Assembly (NCBI GenBank): GCA_015486015.1
Contig: WFSL01000010.1
Location: forward strand, 1-64,000
DNA length: 64,000 nucleotides
From: Aquificota bacterium
GTDB taxonomy: Bacteria; Thermosulfidibacterota; Thermosulfidibacteria; Thermosulfidibacterales; B14-G1
Reading direction: 5' to 3'
Below the pieces are notes generated by a model, which was given only the letters and a program-made list of their open reading frames with translations, was not told the DNA's origin and did no database searches. The translations under genes and the position numbers were made by a program. Of this stretch, positions 26,612-35,448 are shown in pieces. Positions within the stretch are counted from its first letter, which is position 1, and the number at the start of each line of letters is the position of its first letter.

Positions 26612-26681
26612 ATGTCAAATGTTGAGACCTGACACCTTCAATGGGGATGTCAAATGTTGAGACCTGACACCTTCAATGGGG
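26612..26681. repeat. Tandem pair of a 27-bp core repeat, 35-base period (locus A)
   Basis: Two identical copies of a 27-base core (26613-26639 and 26648-26674), each starting TGTCAAATG and ending ACCTGACACCTTC, each followed by the same spacer AATGGGG. Each core has TGTCA near its start and TGACA near its end as inverted termini. The same core recurs as a tandem pair at 39441-39520 with a different spacer. The pair lies between the end of the exporter operon and the opposing tRNA-Ala gene. Confidence 0.85.
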
Positions 26682-26730
26682 AAACTCTTTTTAGGTCTTT
26701 GGAGCGGTTTTTGTAAATGCTTGATTTACC

Positions 26731-26806
26731 TGGTGGAGCCGACGGGAGTCGAACCCGTGACCTCCTGAATGCCATTCAGGTGTGCTCCCAACTGCACTAC
26801 GGCCCC
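26731..26806 (-). tRNA. tRNA-Ala (anticodon GGC)
   Basis: A complete 76-base cloverleaf on the minus strand. The acceptor GGGGCCG pairs with CGGCTCC and contains the G3-U70 pair that identifies tRNA-Ala. The D-stem is GTGC/GCAC, the anticodon stem CCTGA/TCAGG with loop ATGGCAT (anticodon GGC), the variable loop AGGTC, and the T-arm ACGGG-TTCGACT-CCCGT. The 3' CCA is encoded. Confidence 0.97.
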
Positions 26807-26818
26807 TGCATATATATC

Positions 26819-26847
26819 TATTTATTCCCCTTCTATGCCTGTGTCAA
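26819..26847 (-). promoter_or_regulatory. Promoter of tRNA-Ala
   Basis: On the minus strand TTGACA (26847-26842) is followed after 17 bases by TAAATA (26824-26819), 12 bases before the tRNA 5' end. The -35 box is perfect and the spacing ideal. Confidence 0.6.
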
Positions 26848-26851
26848 GCAC

Positions 26852-28123
26852 TTATTTTGTGTCTGGGGCTTTATGTTCAGACGGGCGGCCTAATGGGATA
26901 ATCTTTTCACATCTCTCTCCCTGGCAGGACATACCTTCAAAGATCGCTGCTATCTTTTCGCTTGGTATACCTGCCCTGGCAAATACGTCCAAGAGCTTTT
27001 CCTTTTTGGTCACCACAAGCTTCGCACTCGGGGGACCCTTTTTCTGCATGAGCTGGGCCATAGGGACTTTCATATCCATTGATATTCCCGATTCCCTTGG
27101 GAAACCTATAGTGATTTTCCCCTCAAACAGGCTGCCCTGTAGCTGGATAATGGCCTTCTGTAAGAATCCCAGCAGCATAACCAGTCTCTTCCCCGGGGGC
27201 ATATTTCCACTGCGTAGCAGCGTGAAGGTCTCTATGGTGGTGGATACCAAGGTAGGTGGAATCTTTGATAGTTCTAAGTTAAGGTTCCCTTTCATGGGCA
27301 AGAGCGCATTGGGGTGAAGGGTCTTTTTCAGAGGGGCAATTTGTAGTTTTGTGAGATGTAAGCCCACGTCTTCATGAAAGGCAAAACCCCCTTCTCTCTT
27401 TTTTAATCCTGCATCCATGTCCAGGGAGTCAAAGAAGAGGCTACCCTTATATGTGATAGGGCCCTTCTCTTGAGCATATTGCAATAGGGTCCCTTTTGCA
27501 TAGAGGGTAGACCATAAAGGTTCCTCTTCCAACGAGCCTCTTATCTCACCTGTGGTGAGAGATCCCTTCTGATGAAAGCTGAGTTCCTGTGAAGAGAGGG
27601 AGATCCTGCCCAATTTTGGGCTATTAATGCGAAGGGCAATCCCCTGGGCATGCGCCTGAACCTCTTTCGGAGGGGGAGCCCCTTGGAGGATAGATACATC
27701 AAACGGTGGGTAGAATGTGGCCCTATCTGCCTTGGCATAAAAGATTCCCTTCCTCCCTTTGGCCTCGACACCTTCAATCTCGGCCACCTTGAGGCGCTCC
27801 ACCTTTCCTACCCTCGCATACGCTGTACCCCTGAGGCACTGGATGGTAAGGCTCCCGTTGGGTAAGGCTAAATCCATGCCTTTTAATTCAAAGGGGTTGG
27901 AAGTGGAGAGGAGCGGAATAAGGGAAAAGGCAGGTTTTAGTTCCTTTACAGTGATCTTTATTCCTCTACCGGGACCCAGTCTCTCGTTGATCCTCTCCTC
28001 AAACTGCCTGAGATGGGCATGAAAGGAGCGTTTTACCTGTTGCTGCATGTATAGATTTCCACCTACTATATAGGCAATTGCTATTATTACAATAATCAAT
28101 AAAATGTTTCTCAATACCTTCAT
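26852..28123 (-). CDS. Membrane-anchored protein of unknown function (DUF945/AsmA-like)
   Basis: I do not recognise a defined function. The 423-residue protein starts MKVLRNILLIIVIIAIAYIV, a single signal anchor. A helix rich in charged residues follows (about 25-50), then some 330 residues of alternating strands with many 'GxL/GxI' turns, suggestive of a periplasmic beta-rich protein like DUF945 or AsmA relatives. Near the C-terminus is a pair of cysteines, 'GMSCQGERCEK', which could form a disulfide. It has its own promoter (28166-28195) and GGGGG four bases before the ATG. Confidence 0.7.
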   Translation of the reverse strand: MKVLRNILLIIVIIAIAYIVGGNLYMQQQVKRSFHAHLRQFEERINERLGPGRGIKITVKELKPAFSLIPLLSTSNPFELKGMDLALPNGSLTIQCLRGTAYARVGKVERLKVAEIEGVEAKGRKGIFYAKADRATFYPPFDVSILQGAPPPKEVQAHAQGIALRINSPKLGRISLSSQELSFHQKGSLTTGEIRGSLEEEPLWSTLYAKGTLLQYAQEKGPITYKGSLFFDSLDMDAGLKKREGGFAFHEDVGLHLTKLQIAPLKKTLHPNALLPMKGNLNLELSKIPPTLVSTTIETFTLLRSGNMPPGKRLVMLLGFLQKAIIQLQGSLFEGKITIGFPRESGISMDMKVPMAQLMQKKGPPSAKLVVTKKEKLLDVFARAGIPSEKIAAIFEGMSCQGERCEKIIPLGRPSEHKAPDTK

Positions 28124-28165
28124 AATTCCCCCTTTTTAAGCTTTTAGAAAAGGACATTTTCAGCT

Positions 28166-28195
28166 TAAATAACCTTTGCGCAGTCTCCCCGTCAA
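28166..28195 (-). promoter_or_regulatory. Promoter of the 423-residue membrane protein gene
   Basis: On the minus strand TTGACG (28195-28190) is followed after 17-18 bases by TTATTT/TATTTA (28172-28166), about 43 bases before the ATG at 28123. Confidence 0.45.
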
Positions 28196-28720
28196 CTAAC
28201 CCTTGAGGGACCTTATGGGTGAGGGGAGGCGCTTTACTGGAGTGCACCCTTCCTTAAGGCGTGCCTCAAGCCACGATGAAGGGGAAGTACATCCCTTAAG
28301 CGGTATGGCACCATTCTCTAACAGATTTAAGTAATAACTCATGGAATATTCTATCTCCTTGATGCCTTGGCTGTAAATATACGCTCCCATGCCAGTGTGG
28401 ACCCTTTCCCTCTTCCATAGCTTATCCATTCGGTATTTCAAGGTAGAAAAGTAGCAGTACTGAAAGAGGGTCTCCCCTTTAGGGTAGTTGCGCTCTGTGA
28501 CACACTCGCGCACCAAACGTTTAAAGTGCCTCCGTTCCTCTAAGTTGAGCTCCCTCAGGAGTTTCTCATAGAGCACTAAGTCTTTTGGGGCCACCCAATC
28601 CAATACCGGCGAGGAAAGGGTGCCTTTCCAAACCACGGAGCTCTCTTTCGCCCTGGAAGGGGAAAGGAGCCTCTTTATGAAAAAGAAAAATGGAATAAGC
28701 ATCTCTTCGCTTTTTAACAT
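28196..28720 (-). CDS. Uncharacterised protein
   Basis: No family recognised. The 174-residue frame has a short hydrophobic N-terminus ('MLIPFFFFIKRLLSP'), then a basic, probably soluble body with 'LNLEERRHFKRLVRECVTERNYPKGETLFQYCYFSTLKYRMDKLWKRER' (about 74-122), and ends in a basic tail with a Cys-Thr-Pro segment. The start is uncertain: ATG 28720 lacks a ribosome site and ATG 28702 has a weak GAAGAG. It precedes the 423-residue protein gene, whose promoter touches its stop codon. The charged, codon-like composition argues for a real gene, but no homology is claimed. Confidence 0.55.
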   Translation of the reverse strand: MLKSEEMLIPFFFFIKRLLSPSRAKESSVVWKGTLSSPVLDWVAPKDLVLYEKLLRELNLEERRHFKRLVRECVTERNYPKGETLFQYCYFSTLKYRMDKLWKRERVHTGMGAYIYSQGIKEIEYSMSYYLNLLENGAIPLKGCTSPSSWLEARLKEGCTPVKRLPSPIRSLKG

Positions 28721-28761
28721 ACCATATCAAGGCCCATAAGACCAGAGGCAGCCATTCTCAA

Positions 28762-28790
28762 TTGACCATTTTAAGGAAGGGGAGTATATC
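28762..28790 (+). promoter_or_regulatory. Promoter of the cstA operon
   Basis: TTGACC (28762-28767) and TATATC (28785-28790) are separated by 17 bases, 43 bases before the cstA ATG. Confidence 0.55.
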
Positions 28791-28833
28791 AATAAAAATA
28801 AGTCTATTCATCACATCGCCAGGGAGGTGCCAG

Positions 28834-30567
28834 ATGAATGTATCATTGATTGTGGTGGTGGGCATCGTCTTTTATCTTTTTCTCTATCACGTCTATGGAA
28901 AGTACTTACAGAGAGGTGTGGTTAAGGCTACCGATGAGCGGGCTACCCCTGCTGTGAGGCTTTACGATGGCGTGGACTATGTGCCTGCCAACAAATATGT
29001 CCTTTTTGGCCATCACTTTGCCTCTATAGCAGGAGCGGCTCCCATAGTGGGTCCCGCCATTGGCATCGCCTGGGGTTGGGTACCAGCCCTCCTATGGGTG
29101 TGGCTGGGGAATGCCTTTATAGGTGCTGTGCACGACTATCTTTCCCTCATGAGCTCTGTGCGCTACGATGGGCATTCGATCCAGTGGATTGCAGGAAGGG
29201 TGATAAAGAAGCGCACAGGCTACATCTTTGCCTGGTTTATCTTTTTTGTGCTTATCTTGGTGGTAGCCGCTTTTGGTGCCGTGTTGGGTAAGATCTTTGT
29301 CAAGGTCCCTGCCGTCCCCAGTGCTTATATGTTCAAGATTGCAGCAGGACTTATCCTCGGCGTTTTGCTTTACAGGATCAAGTTGGATTTCAAGCTCTCT
29401 ACAGTGATCGGAATAGCTATGCTGATTGCTGCTATCATCTTGGGAGAGAATCTCCCGCTGAAGGCCAGCTACAATGCGTGGATGGTGATATTCTTCTTCT
29501 ATATCATCGTGGCGTCTGCACTCCCTGTTCATGTGCTCTTGCAGCCCAGGGATTACCTGAACGCCTGGCTCTTGGTAGGTGGACTTGTCGCCGGTGTGGT
29601 GGCGGTGATCGCCTCACTCAAGCCCATAACGATACCTGCATTTACAACTTTCAGCGCCCCTATCATTGCAGGTAAACCCACGCCCTTCTGGCCAGTAATT
29701 CCACTCATCATCGCCTGTGGCTCCCTTTCTGGATTTCACGCCTTGGTAGGCTCAGGCACCTCCTCCAAGCAGCTCTCAAGGGAGCTTGAGGGGCTGTTTG
29801 TGGGTTATGGTGGCATGCTCACAGAGGGGATGGTCTCCACCTTGGTGGTAGCATGCATAGGGACCTATGGCCTTGGCTTGCTGAAGCCTGAGGTGCTGGC
29901 CAAGGTGCAGGGTGGCGGGATGCAGTTTGCTTCCCACTACATGGCTGCTGCCAAGAGTTTGGGCGGTCCCGTGGGGATCTTTTCCAAGTCCTATGGAGCT
30001 GTGACCAGTGCTATTCTCGGTTTGCCCAAGACCTTCATGGCCATTCTTGGTGCTATGTGGGTTGCTTCCTTTGCCATGACCACCTTGGATACGACCAATC
30101 GCTTGGCCCGGTATACGTTTGCCGAGATCTTGGAGCCCATTAGAGAGGCACTTCCTGGGCCATATGCCTTTTTTACCAACAGGTGGGTGGCATCTACGAT
30201 CCCTGCCTTTATAGGGGTTGCCTTAGCGTGGACGGGGGCATGGACCATCATTTGGCCTGCCTTTGGTGGTGCAAACCAGATGCTGGCCTCTATTGCCCTC
30301 ATGACTGGGGCAGCTTGGGTGATTAGGGTTCAGAAAAAGCCAGGGTGGATGGTTCTGGGTCCAGCACTCTTCCTCTGGATAACGGTGACCCTTGCTCTTA
30401 TTTGGTACCTGTTTGAGGCAGTGCCTGTGTTTATGGCTAAACACCCTGGACAGGCCTATGCCCTGGGCTTCATAGTGGTGTTGATGCTGGTTCTCAACTT
30501 TATCCTTATTTTCGATTACTTTACTCCTAAGCCCGGAGAGCTGAAGGAGGCTTATGAGATCCAGTAA
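28834..30567 (+). CDS. cstA: Carbon starvation protein CstA (peptide/pyruvate transporter family)
   Basis: A 577-residue polytopic protein of the CstA family, which takes up peptides or pyruvate during carbon limitation. ATG 28834 is chosen because GGGAGGTG precedes it by about 6 bases. Family regions visible are 'YVPANKYVLFGHHFASIAGAAPIVGPAIG', 'LWVWLGNAFIGAVHDYLSLMSS', 'FHALVGSGTSSKQL' and 'MTTLDTTNRLARYTFAEI'. About 14-16 hydrophobic helices are present. It is shorter than E. coli CstA (701 residues), as in many anaerobes. It overlaps a small gene by 14 bases, so it is translationally linked to the ArsA-type ATPase cluster downstream. Confidence 0.93.
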   Translation: MNVSLIVVVGIVFYLFLYHVYGKYLQRGVVKATDERATPAVRLYDGVDYVPANKYVLFGHHFASIAGAAPIVGPAIGIAWGWVPALLWVWLGNAFIGAVHDYLSLMSSVRYDGHSIQWIAGRVIKKRTGYIFAWFIFFVLILVVAAFGAVLGKIFVKVPAVPSAYMFKIAAGLILGVLLYRIKLDFKLSTVIGIAMLIAAIILGENLPLKASYNAWMVIFFFYIIVASALPVHVLLQPRDYLNAWLLVGGLVAGVVAVIASLKPITIPAFTTFSAPIIAGKPTPFWPVIPLIIACGSLSGFHALVGSGTSSKQLSRELEGLFVGYGGMLTEGMVSTLVVACIGTYGLGLLKPEVLAKVQGGGMQFASHYMAAAKSLGGPVGIFSKSYGAVTSAILGLPKTFMAILGAMWVASFAMTTLDTTNRLARYTFAEILEPIREALPGPYAFFTNRWVASTIPAFIGVALAWTGAWTIIWPAFGGANQMLASIALMTGAAWVIRVQKKPGWMVLGPALFLWITVTLALIWYLFEAVPVFMAKHPGQAYALGFIVVLMLVLNFILIFDYFTPKPGELKEAYEIQ

Positions 30568-30835
30568 ACTGTTTGACCACTTTCTTGAGGCACTTAGGGG
30601 GTTTTCCAAGGGCTTCAAGGAGAGGACAGTTGATACCATTGAGAAGGAGCTCTTCGAAATGGAGGGCTCCTTCGCATTGCTTGTGTTCTCGTCCCTTGTG
30701 GGATTACCTTCGCCTCCTCCTTTAATAGGGCTCTCCCTCCTCCCATATATGGAGAGGGAGTTTTCTATTATGCTGGCCAAGTCCAGTGACCTGAAGGACG
30801 CCTGGTCTGTCTGGGCTGATCTGGCGGATATTTGA
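30554..30835 (+). CDS. Small uncharacterised protein between cstA and arsA-like gene
   Basis: A 93-residue protein of unknown function. It has an amphipathic N-terminus ('LFDHFLEALRGFSKGFKERTVDTIEKELFEMEG'), then a hydrophobic stretch with a Pro-rich turn ('FALLVFSSLVGLPSPPPLIG', about residues 40-60) and an acidic end. It may be membrane-associated. GGAGG lies just before the ATG, it overlaps cstA by 14 bases, and its stop overlaps the arsA-like ATG (TGATG). This tight nesting argues for a genuine gene working with the ATPase. Confidence 0.7.
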   Translation: MRSSKLFDHFLEALRGFSKGFKERTVDTIEKELFEMEGSFALLVFSSLVGLPSPPPLIGLSLLPYMEREFSIMLAKSSDLKDAWSVWADLADI

Positions 30836-31746
30836 TGGAGCGGGTCTTCTTCTTGCTGGGCAAAGGAGGCGTAGGTAAGACCACATCGGCAGCTGGCCTT
30901 GCTTTGACCCTGGCGGACAAAGGGAAAACGGTTTTCTGGGCCTCCATTGATCCTGCGCATAACCTATGGGATGCCCTGGGAATGGAACCTGCCTCTGGGG
31001 TGAGGCACATTGCCGAGCACCTGTGGGCTCAAGAGGTAGACTTAGACAGGTATCTGCAGCGGATTCTGAAAGAGACTACCCAGAGGATGAAGTCCTTCTA
31101 CCGCCACCTCCAGATCGTCAACTTGGAGGGGATCTTAGATGTTATCCGCTATTCCCCTGGTATGGAGGAGTCTGCTGTCCTGTATGCCCTGAGGGATATC
31201 CTTGAGAGGCACAGTGATAAGGACTACATTGTGGTGGACACCCCACCCACGGGGCTCACGCTAAAGATCCTCTCGCTCCCATTCTCCATCCTCCTGTGGA
31301 TCGAGCAACTCCGTAAGTGGAGAAGAAGGATACTGGATAGAAGGGGGATTGTTGCCTCTGTGATGGGGAGGGATGCCCTCGGCAAGGATGTGGCTGTGAA
31401 GGTGCAGGAAGACAGTATTTACAGAGAACTTGACCGTCAAGAGTCCCAGGCCAGGTATATGGCAGATCTCTTACGGAACGGGGAGATCGTGAGAAACATT
31501 TTGGTTCTCAATCAGGACCGTTTATCCCTCATGGAGAGCAAGAGGATAAAGGCTTTTTTAGATAGATTGGGATTGCCACTTAATATGATCCTCTTAAACA
31601 GGGTGGGTTTGGTGGACGAGGTCGAGGCCGACATTCTTGAGGCATTTCCGTCAATTCCCCTCAAGAGGCTTCCCAACATAGGTCCTTCTCCAGACTTGAA
31701 GGGGCTTCGCTCACTGGGCAGCCTCTGGGCAGAGGAGGTGGCATGA
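30835..31746 (+). CDS. ArsA/Get3-type P-loop ATPase without cysteines
   Basis: A 303-residue ATPase of the ArsA/GET3 class (SIMIBI). The deviant Walker A is 'LGKGGVGKTTSAAGLAL'. Switch I is 'ASIDPAHNLWDALG' (DPAH conserved) and switch II 'YIVVDTPPTGLTLKILSLP'. There is one ATPase half, not the doubled form of the arsenical pump. The protein has no cysteine at all, so it can form neither the As(III) site of ArsA nor the zinc-linked dimer of Get3. Flanked by two membrane-associated small proteins, it may handle a hydrophobic or membrane client. ATG 30835 overlaps the preceding stop. Confidence 0.87.
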   Translation: MERVFFLLGKGGVGKTTSAAGLALTLADKGKTVFWASIDPAHNLWDALGMEPASGVRHIAEHLWAQEVDLDRYLQRILKETTQRMKSFYRHLQIVNLEGILDVIRYSPGMEESAVLYALRDILERHSDKDYIVVDTPPTGLTLKILSLPFSILLWIEQLRKWRRRILDRRGIVASVMGRDALGKDVAVKVQEDSIYRELDRQESQARYMADLLRNGEIVRNILVLNQDRLSLMESKRIKAFLDRLGLPLNMILLNRVGLVDEVEADILEAFPSIPLKRLPNIGPSPDLKGLRSLGSLWAEEVA

Positions 31747-32381
31747 GGATCACCGGTCCCCTCTTTGGGGCCCTTGTGGGGACCAGCTTGGTGTTGGTGG
31801 GGGCATTCCATGTGGGGCAGAAGCGGAATCTCAGGCTCGCCACCCGCTTCAGTCGCCTTCTGGAAGACCACCTCAAGCCCAAAGACCAAGAGTATACATG
31901 GCTTGGGGGGGTGATGGGTTTTACAGGTGAGTATCAGGTGGCTGGTTTCAAGAAGGTGATGGTGGTCTATCGCCTCTTACCCAGGCAAAGCATATTGTGG
32001 CTTCCTTTTCACTACCTTACGGGCGATAGGGATAAGGTTCAGGTGCTGTTTTATCTGAAAAAGGGCCCATCTCAGGAGTTTCATCTGGTTCGGAGGGGAT
32101 TCTTCAACCAGCCCAAGATATACAATCTGCCTCAGTTGGAGGTGGAGGAGAGGGACCTTAGAGGCGGTAGGTTCAGGATCTTGTATGAGAGGGACCTTGG
32201 CCCCTTAGAGGGGGTGGAGGGGCTATTGGGGGAGGGACTATCTTTGGTGCACCACTTGGCCATGACCACAGAAAATGGGGTGTTCTACTTAGAGATACCC
32301 TTTACCCCCTCACAGCAAGAGAAGGTAGCGGTGCTCATAGGTGCGGTGGCCTCTGGGCTTTTAAAGATAGGCGCTGTTTAG
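31743..32381 (+). CDS. Membrane-anchored uncharacterised protein after the ArsA-like ATPase
   Basis: A 212-residue protein with one N-terminal hydrophobic helix ('[21 protein letters not shown]', about residues 5-25), a short basic linker and a beta-rich domain. It starts with an ATGA overlap on the ATPase gene and ends 4 bases inside the opposing xthA stop region. No family recognised. Four consecutive overlapping genes (cstA to here) suggest a functional unit. Confidence 0.72.
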   Translation: MRITGPLFGALVGTSLVLVGAFHVGQKRNLRLATRFSRLLEDHLKPKDQEYTWLGGVMGFTGEYQVAGFKKVMVVYRLLPRQSILWLPFHYLTGDRDKVQVLFYLKKGPSQEFHLVRRGFFNQPKIYNLPQLEVEERDLRGGRFRILYERDLGPLEGVEGLLGEGLSLVHHLAMTTENGVFYLEIPFTPSQQEKVAVLIGAVASGLLKIGAV

Positions 32382-33169
32382 CCCTTCCTAAAGAGGGCCA
32401 CTAAGGGTGTGTGGTCTGATGGCTTGGTGGCCAAGCGTGGCTCCGAGTCTATCCAGCAATCGGTAGAGTGTTCTGCTATGGGTGCCGTGGCCAAGATGTG
32501 ATCTACTCTCCAGCCCAGGCCCCGTTCTACGGCCTTGGGCACCCGATAGTCGAAAAAGGTGTACTGACCTGCCTCTCCTGGGTGGTGCTTCCTGAAGATG
32601 TCCACGAATCCCCAAGCCTTTACCCTCTCGAAGGCCTCCCATACCTCGGGACAAAAGCAGACATGGCCCAGGAGCCTCTTGGGATTGTGGACATCTATCA
32701 CTTCTGGGGCCACGTTTAGGTCTCCACACCAAATGAGAGGTTCGCGAGGAGAGTAATGTCTGTCAAAGAACGCCCGTAGTCGCTGAAACCACTCCAGCTT
32801 GTAAGCGAACATGGGGGAGTCGGGCTTTTGACCCTGGGGTACATAAGTGTTTACCACGGGGATCCCTGAGAAGACCCCCCGAATAAGACGGTCGTCATCT
32901 GGAGGGCCGCCATTGTCTAAACCAAAGGATATCTCTTGGGGTTCTTCTATGGATGCTATGGCTACCCCGTTTCTCCCCTTTACTCCTCTATAGACCACAT
33001 GATACCCGATTTTGAGGAACGCTTCCGAGGGAAACTCTCTATCAGCCACTTTGGTTTCCTGCATGCATAGGACATCTGGTCTGTACCTCTCCAGCCAGGG
33101 TATGACAAGATGAAGGCGGGACCTGATGGAGTTCACATTGAAGGTAGCGATGGTAAAGGCCTCAGCCAT
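32378..33169 (-). CDS. xthA: Exodeoxyribonuclease III
   Basis: An AP endonuclease/3'-5' exonuclease of the ExoIII family, 263 residues. Active-site motifs in order: '[12 protein letters not shown]', 'VLCMQETKV' (metal Glu), '[18 protein letters not shown]', '[17 protein letters not shown]', 'QYTFFDYR', 'WRVDHILAT' and '[12 protein letters not shown]' (catalytic His). I start at ATG 33169 with GGAGGG five bases upstream; longer in-frame extensions upstream have no family counterpart. The gene is convergent with and overlaps the preceding operon by 4 bases. Confidence 0.95.
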   Translation of the reverse strand: MAEAFTIATFNVNSIRSRLHLVIPWLERYRPDVLCMQETKVADREFPSEAFLKIGYHVVYRGVKGRNGVAIASIEEPQEISFGLDNGGPPDDDRLIRGVFSGIPVVNTYVPQGQKPDSPMFAYKLEWFQRLRAFFDRHYSPREPLIWCGDLNVAPEVIDVHNPKRLLGHVCFCPEVWEAFERVKAWGFVDIFRKHHPGEAGQYTFFDYRVPKAVERGLGWRVDHILATAPIAEHSTDCWIDSEPRLATKPSDHTPLVALFRKG

Positions 33170-33293
33170 TTTCTCCCTCCTGGGACTTGAGTGTTCTGCC
33201 TCTTTACTATTCCTCGGGGGTTCGCCTTGTCCAGTGGCTTTCCCCATGACCACTTCTGCACCTCCAGGTCTTCTATCCTGAGGCTGGTGATTC

Positions 33294-34673
33294 TTACAGG
33301 GACCTGGAGAATCTTAGCTTCATCTGGAGGAAGAACCAGTCGGCCTGCGTGTCGTCAGCCAAACCCTTCACGAAGTCCCCGGGCCAGAAATGGCCGTAAC
33401 CAAACTGCACTTCCCTGTTTCTTGATGGCAAAAGGAGCTTTCCCACTACATCGAACTCCCAACCCAGATCCCTCCCCAAACCGCCACTCTTATCCCTGTA
33501 GACCTTAGGGTTGAAATACCAGGCGTCCTTATCTTGGGTCAGCCAGAACTTGTGGACCTCGGCCTTGAAGCTCAGCCCCTTCGCAGGCATGAGTTCCAGA
33601 TTGAACTGGGCATCTTCGAGGTTCTTCCAGTCCATAAGGTTCATCCTACCGTACATCTTGTCTCTGGCCCCGAAGATGCCGTCAAAGGTGTTCCTCTCGC
33701 CATCTTTTGGGTTCTTATCTCCCGAGGCATAAGAGAATTCAGTGCTGATCCTGGGTTCAAAGGGGACCTGCTTGAGTCTGTAACCCACAAGTATGTGATA
33801 TCCATATGCATTTATTTCATCATTGGCCCAATGGCCATCCTGCCAGGCGAAGATGAAATCCAGGTCAAGATTGGGGAGGATCTCAGAGTAAGCCCTGAGG
33901 CCATAGTAATTGGAGGCAAAGTCACCCTTTTTGCCCTCCTCCCCTTTGAAGTTGTGGTGATGGTCAAATTTTCTCACCAAGAATGGTTCCAGATAAAGTT
34001 TAATGCCTCTCCCCATCAGATGGAAGTGGCTGTAAATGGCTAAGCATTGATAGTAGTGCCGGTGACGCCAAGTGAATCGGGCAGGATCGTGGATGATGTT
34101 CTGACCATAGAGGAGGTCCACGAAGTCCCCCTTAAACTTATAGGAAAGCCTTACCGCATCCCATGCGTATCTGCCTGTGTTCCCCCACTGGCCAGGCCCA
34201 AATACCCTGTGGTCCCCGAAGGCTACGATCTGCCTCCCCATCTTTAAGCTGAGTCCTTTGATAGGGATGTCTCTTACTTGGATGTAGGTATTGTAGGGCT
34301 CTATGTAGTCTTTATACGGGTTGTGTTTGAGGCCCAAGCGCGGTTTGTAGAAGTCCTTATTGGGGATGGCTACATCATAGGCCCTGGAGTCTTGAATGCC
34401 AGCTGAAAGATAGACATGGTCGTTGAGCTTGTAGCCAAGCATAAATCTCGCCCTCTGCAGGAGAAAGCCATCATTGGATTTCCCCTTTAGGGGATGTTTG
34501 CCGTAATACTTGATGTTGAAATGATGCTGATATTCCCATCTGTATCTTATTTCCCCTTGAATTCTGACAGGTCCAGCCAAGGCCATTGAGGATAGCAGAA
34601 GCATCAAGACAATCTGGGCTAGGGGAAGTAGAGGACACCGCCTACCCCCATCTGGCGCTCTGTTTGGAGCCAC
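33294..34673 (-). CDS. Outer-membrane beta-barrel porin (alginate-export domain type)
   Basis: A 459-residue outer-membrane protein. A signal peptide ends near residue 33 ('LLLSSMALA'), starting from GTG 34673. The mature protein alternates aromatic and charged residues as in beta barrels, with '[14 protein letters not shown]' at the beginning and '[39 protein letters not shown]' (about 140-178), the pattern of the alginate-export (PF13372) family. The last strand is '[14 protein letters not shown]'. It is the last gene of the arsR-fmdE-tauE operon (5 bases after tauE). Probably a channel for a small anion; the substrate is unknown. Confidence 0.83.
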   Translation of the reverse strand: MAPNRAPDGGRRCPLLPLAQIVLMLLLSSMALAGPVRIQGEIRYRWEYQHHFNIKYYGKHPLKGKSNDGFLLQRARFMLGYKLNDHVYLSAGIQDSRAYDVAIPNKDFYKPRLGLKHNPYKDYIEPYNTYIQVRDIPIKGLSLKMGRQIVAFGDHRVFGPGQWGNTGRYAWDAVRLSYKFKGDFVDLLYGQNIIHDPARFTWRHRHYYQCLAIYSHFHLMGRGIKLYLEPFLVRKFDHHHNFKGEEGKKGDFASNYYGLRAYSEILPNLDLDFIFAWQDGHWANDEINAYGYHILVGYRLKQVPFEPRISTEFSYASGDKNPKDGERNTFDGIFGARDKMYGRMNLMDWKNLEDAQFNLELMPAKGLSFKAEVHKFWLTQDKDAWYFNPKVYRDKSGGLGRDLGWEFDVVGKLLLPSRNREVQFGYGHFWPGDFVKGLADDTQADWFFLQMKLRFSRSL

Positions 34674-34678
34674 TCACC

Positions 34679-35437
34679 TTACCCCCAATGAATGAGGGCA
34701 TCCCTTAAGAGTATCATGCCCACAAGGAGGAGCAGGGTTGCAAAGAGGTATCTTACACCCTTGGGCTTCATTTTCCCTGCCATCAAGCGGGAGCCCACTT
34801 GTGATCCCCCAAGTACCGCTGCGACGCATCCAAGGGTGATTAAGGGATAAAAGTGGGCCTGAGGGATGTGGCTTATAAACCCAGAGGTAGCAGCAATTGT
34901 TACAATGAAAGAGGAGGTGGCCGCAGCGTGTTTGGGCTCCAATCCAGAGAGCAGTAAAATGGGTACCACCATAGCCCCACCACCCCTGCCGGCAAACCCT
35001 ACCACAAGCCCAAGGATGGAACCTGCTGCAATACCCAGGATCAGCTCCGCCTTCCGAGATTCCACCTTCCTCTTGGGCTTCCACCCAGTGAAGACCAGAA
35101 GAGACGAGGTAATGGTGAATAGGGCAAAGACCAGGATCACTAAGGCAACGGACACCTTGAAATTCATAAAGGCGCCGAGAGGGGCGGAGGCCACCATAGC
35201 AATGGCAAAGGGGAGTGCGAGGCGTACCCTTATGAGGTCATGTTTATGATAAGTGTATGAGGCAGAGGAGGAGGTGAAGATGTTTAGCAGTAGCCCAAGG
35301 GGGATAGCCCCGTGTTTAAAGTCCATGCCCAGCCAGTATAGAATAGGAATATAAAGCTGGCTGCCCCCCATGCCCAGCATGGAGAAGAGGAAAGAGATCA
35401 CAAAGAAGAGAGGTGGGGCCCAAAAAAGACTGTGCAA
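34679..35437 (-). CDS. TauE/SafE family sulfite/anion exporter
   Basis: A 252-residue membrane protein of the TauE/SafE (DUF81) family, involved in export or import of sulfite, sulfonates or organic acids. The two homologous halves show '[19 protein letters not shown]' near residue 19 and '[36 protein letters not shown]' near 145, the diagnostic G-x-GGG region. Seven or eight hydrophobic helices are seen. It lies 11 bases after fmdE and 5 before the porin, all under the arsR promoter. Confidence 0.9.
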   Translation of the reverse strand: MHSLFWAPPLFFVISFLFSMLGMGGSQLYIPILYWLGMDFKHGAIPLGLLLNIFTSSSASYTYHKHDLIRVRLALPFAIAMVASAPLGAFMNFKVSVALVILVFALFTITSSLLVFTGWKPKRKVESRKAELILGIAAGSILGLVVGFAGRGGGAMVVPILLLSGLEPKHAAATSSFIVTIAATSGFISHIPQAHFYPLITLGCVAAVLGGSQVGSRLMAGKMKPKGVRYLFATLLLLVGMILLRDALIHWG

Positions 35438-35448
35438 GGCCCTTCCCT

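Noticed and set aside
26612-26681. CRISPR array interpretation of the tandem repeats
   Set aside because: There are only two units per locus, the spacers within a locus are identical, and no cas genes are present.
28762-28833. TTG at 28762 as an upstream in-frame start for cstA
   Set aside because: These bases are the -35 box of a good promoter, and ATG 28834 has a strong ribosome-binding site and a family-like N-terminus.
30835-31746. Arsenite-pump ATPase function for the ArsA-like gene
   Set aside because: The protein has no cysteine residues and only one ATPase half, and no arsB or acr3 gene is nearby.
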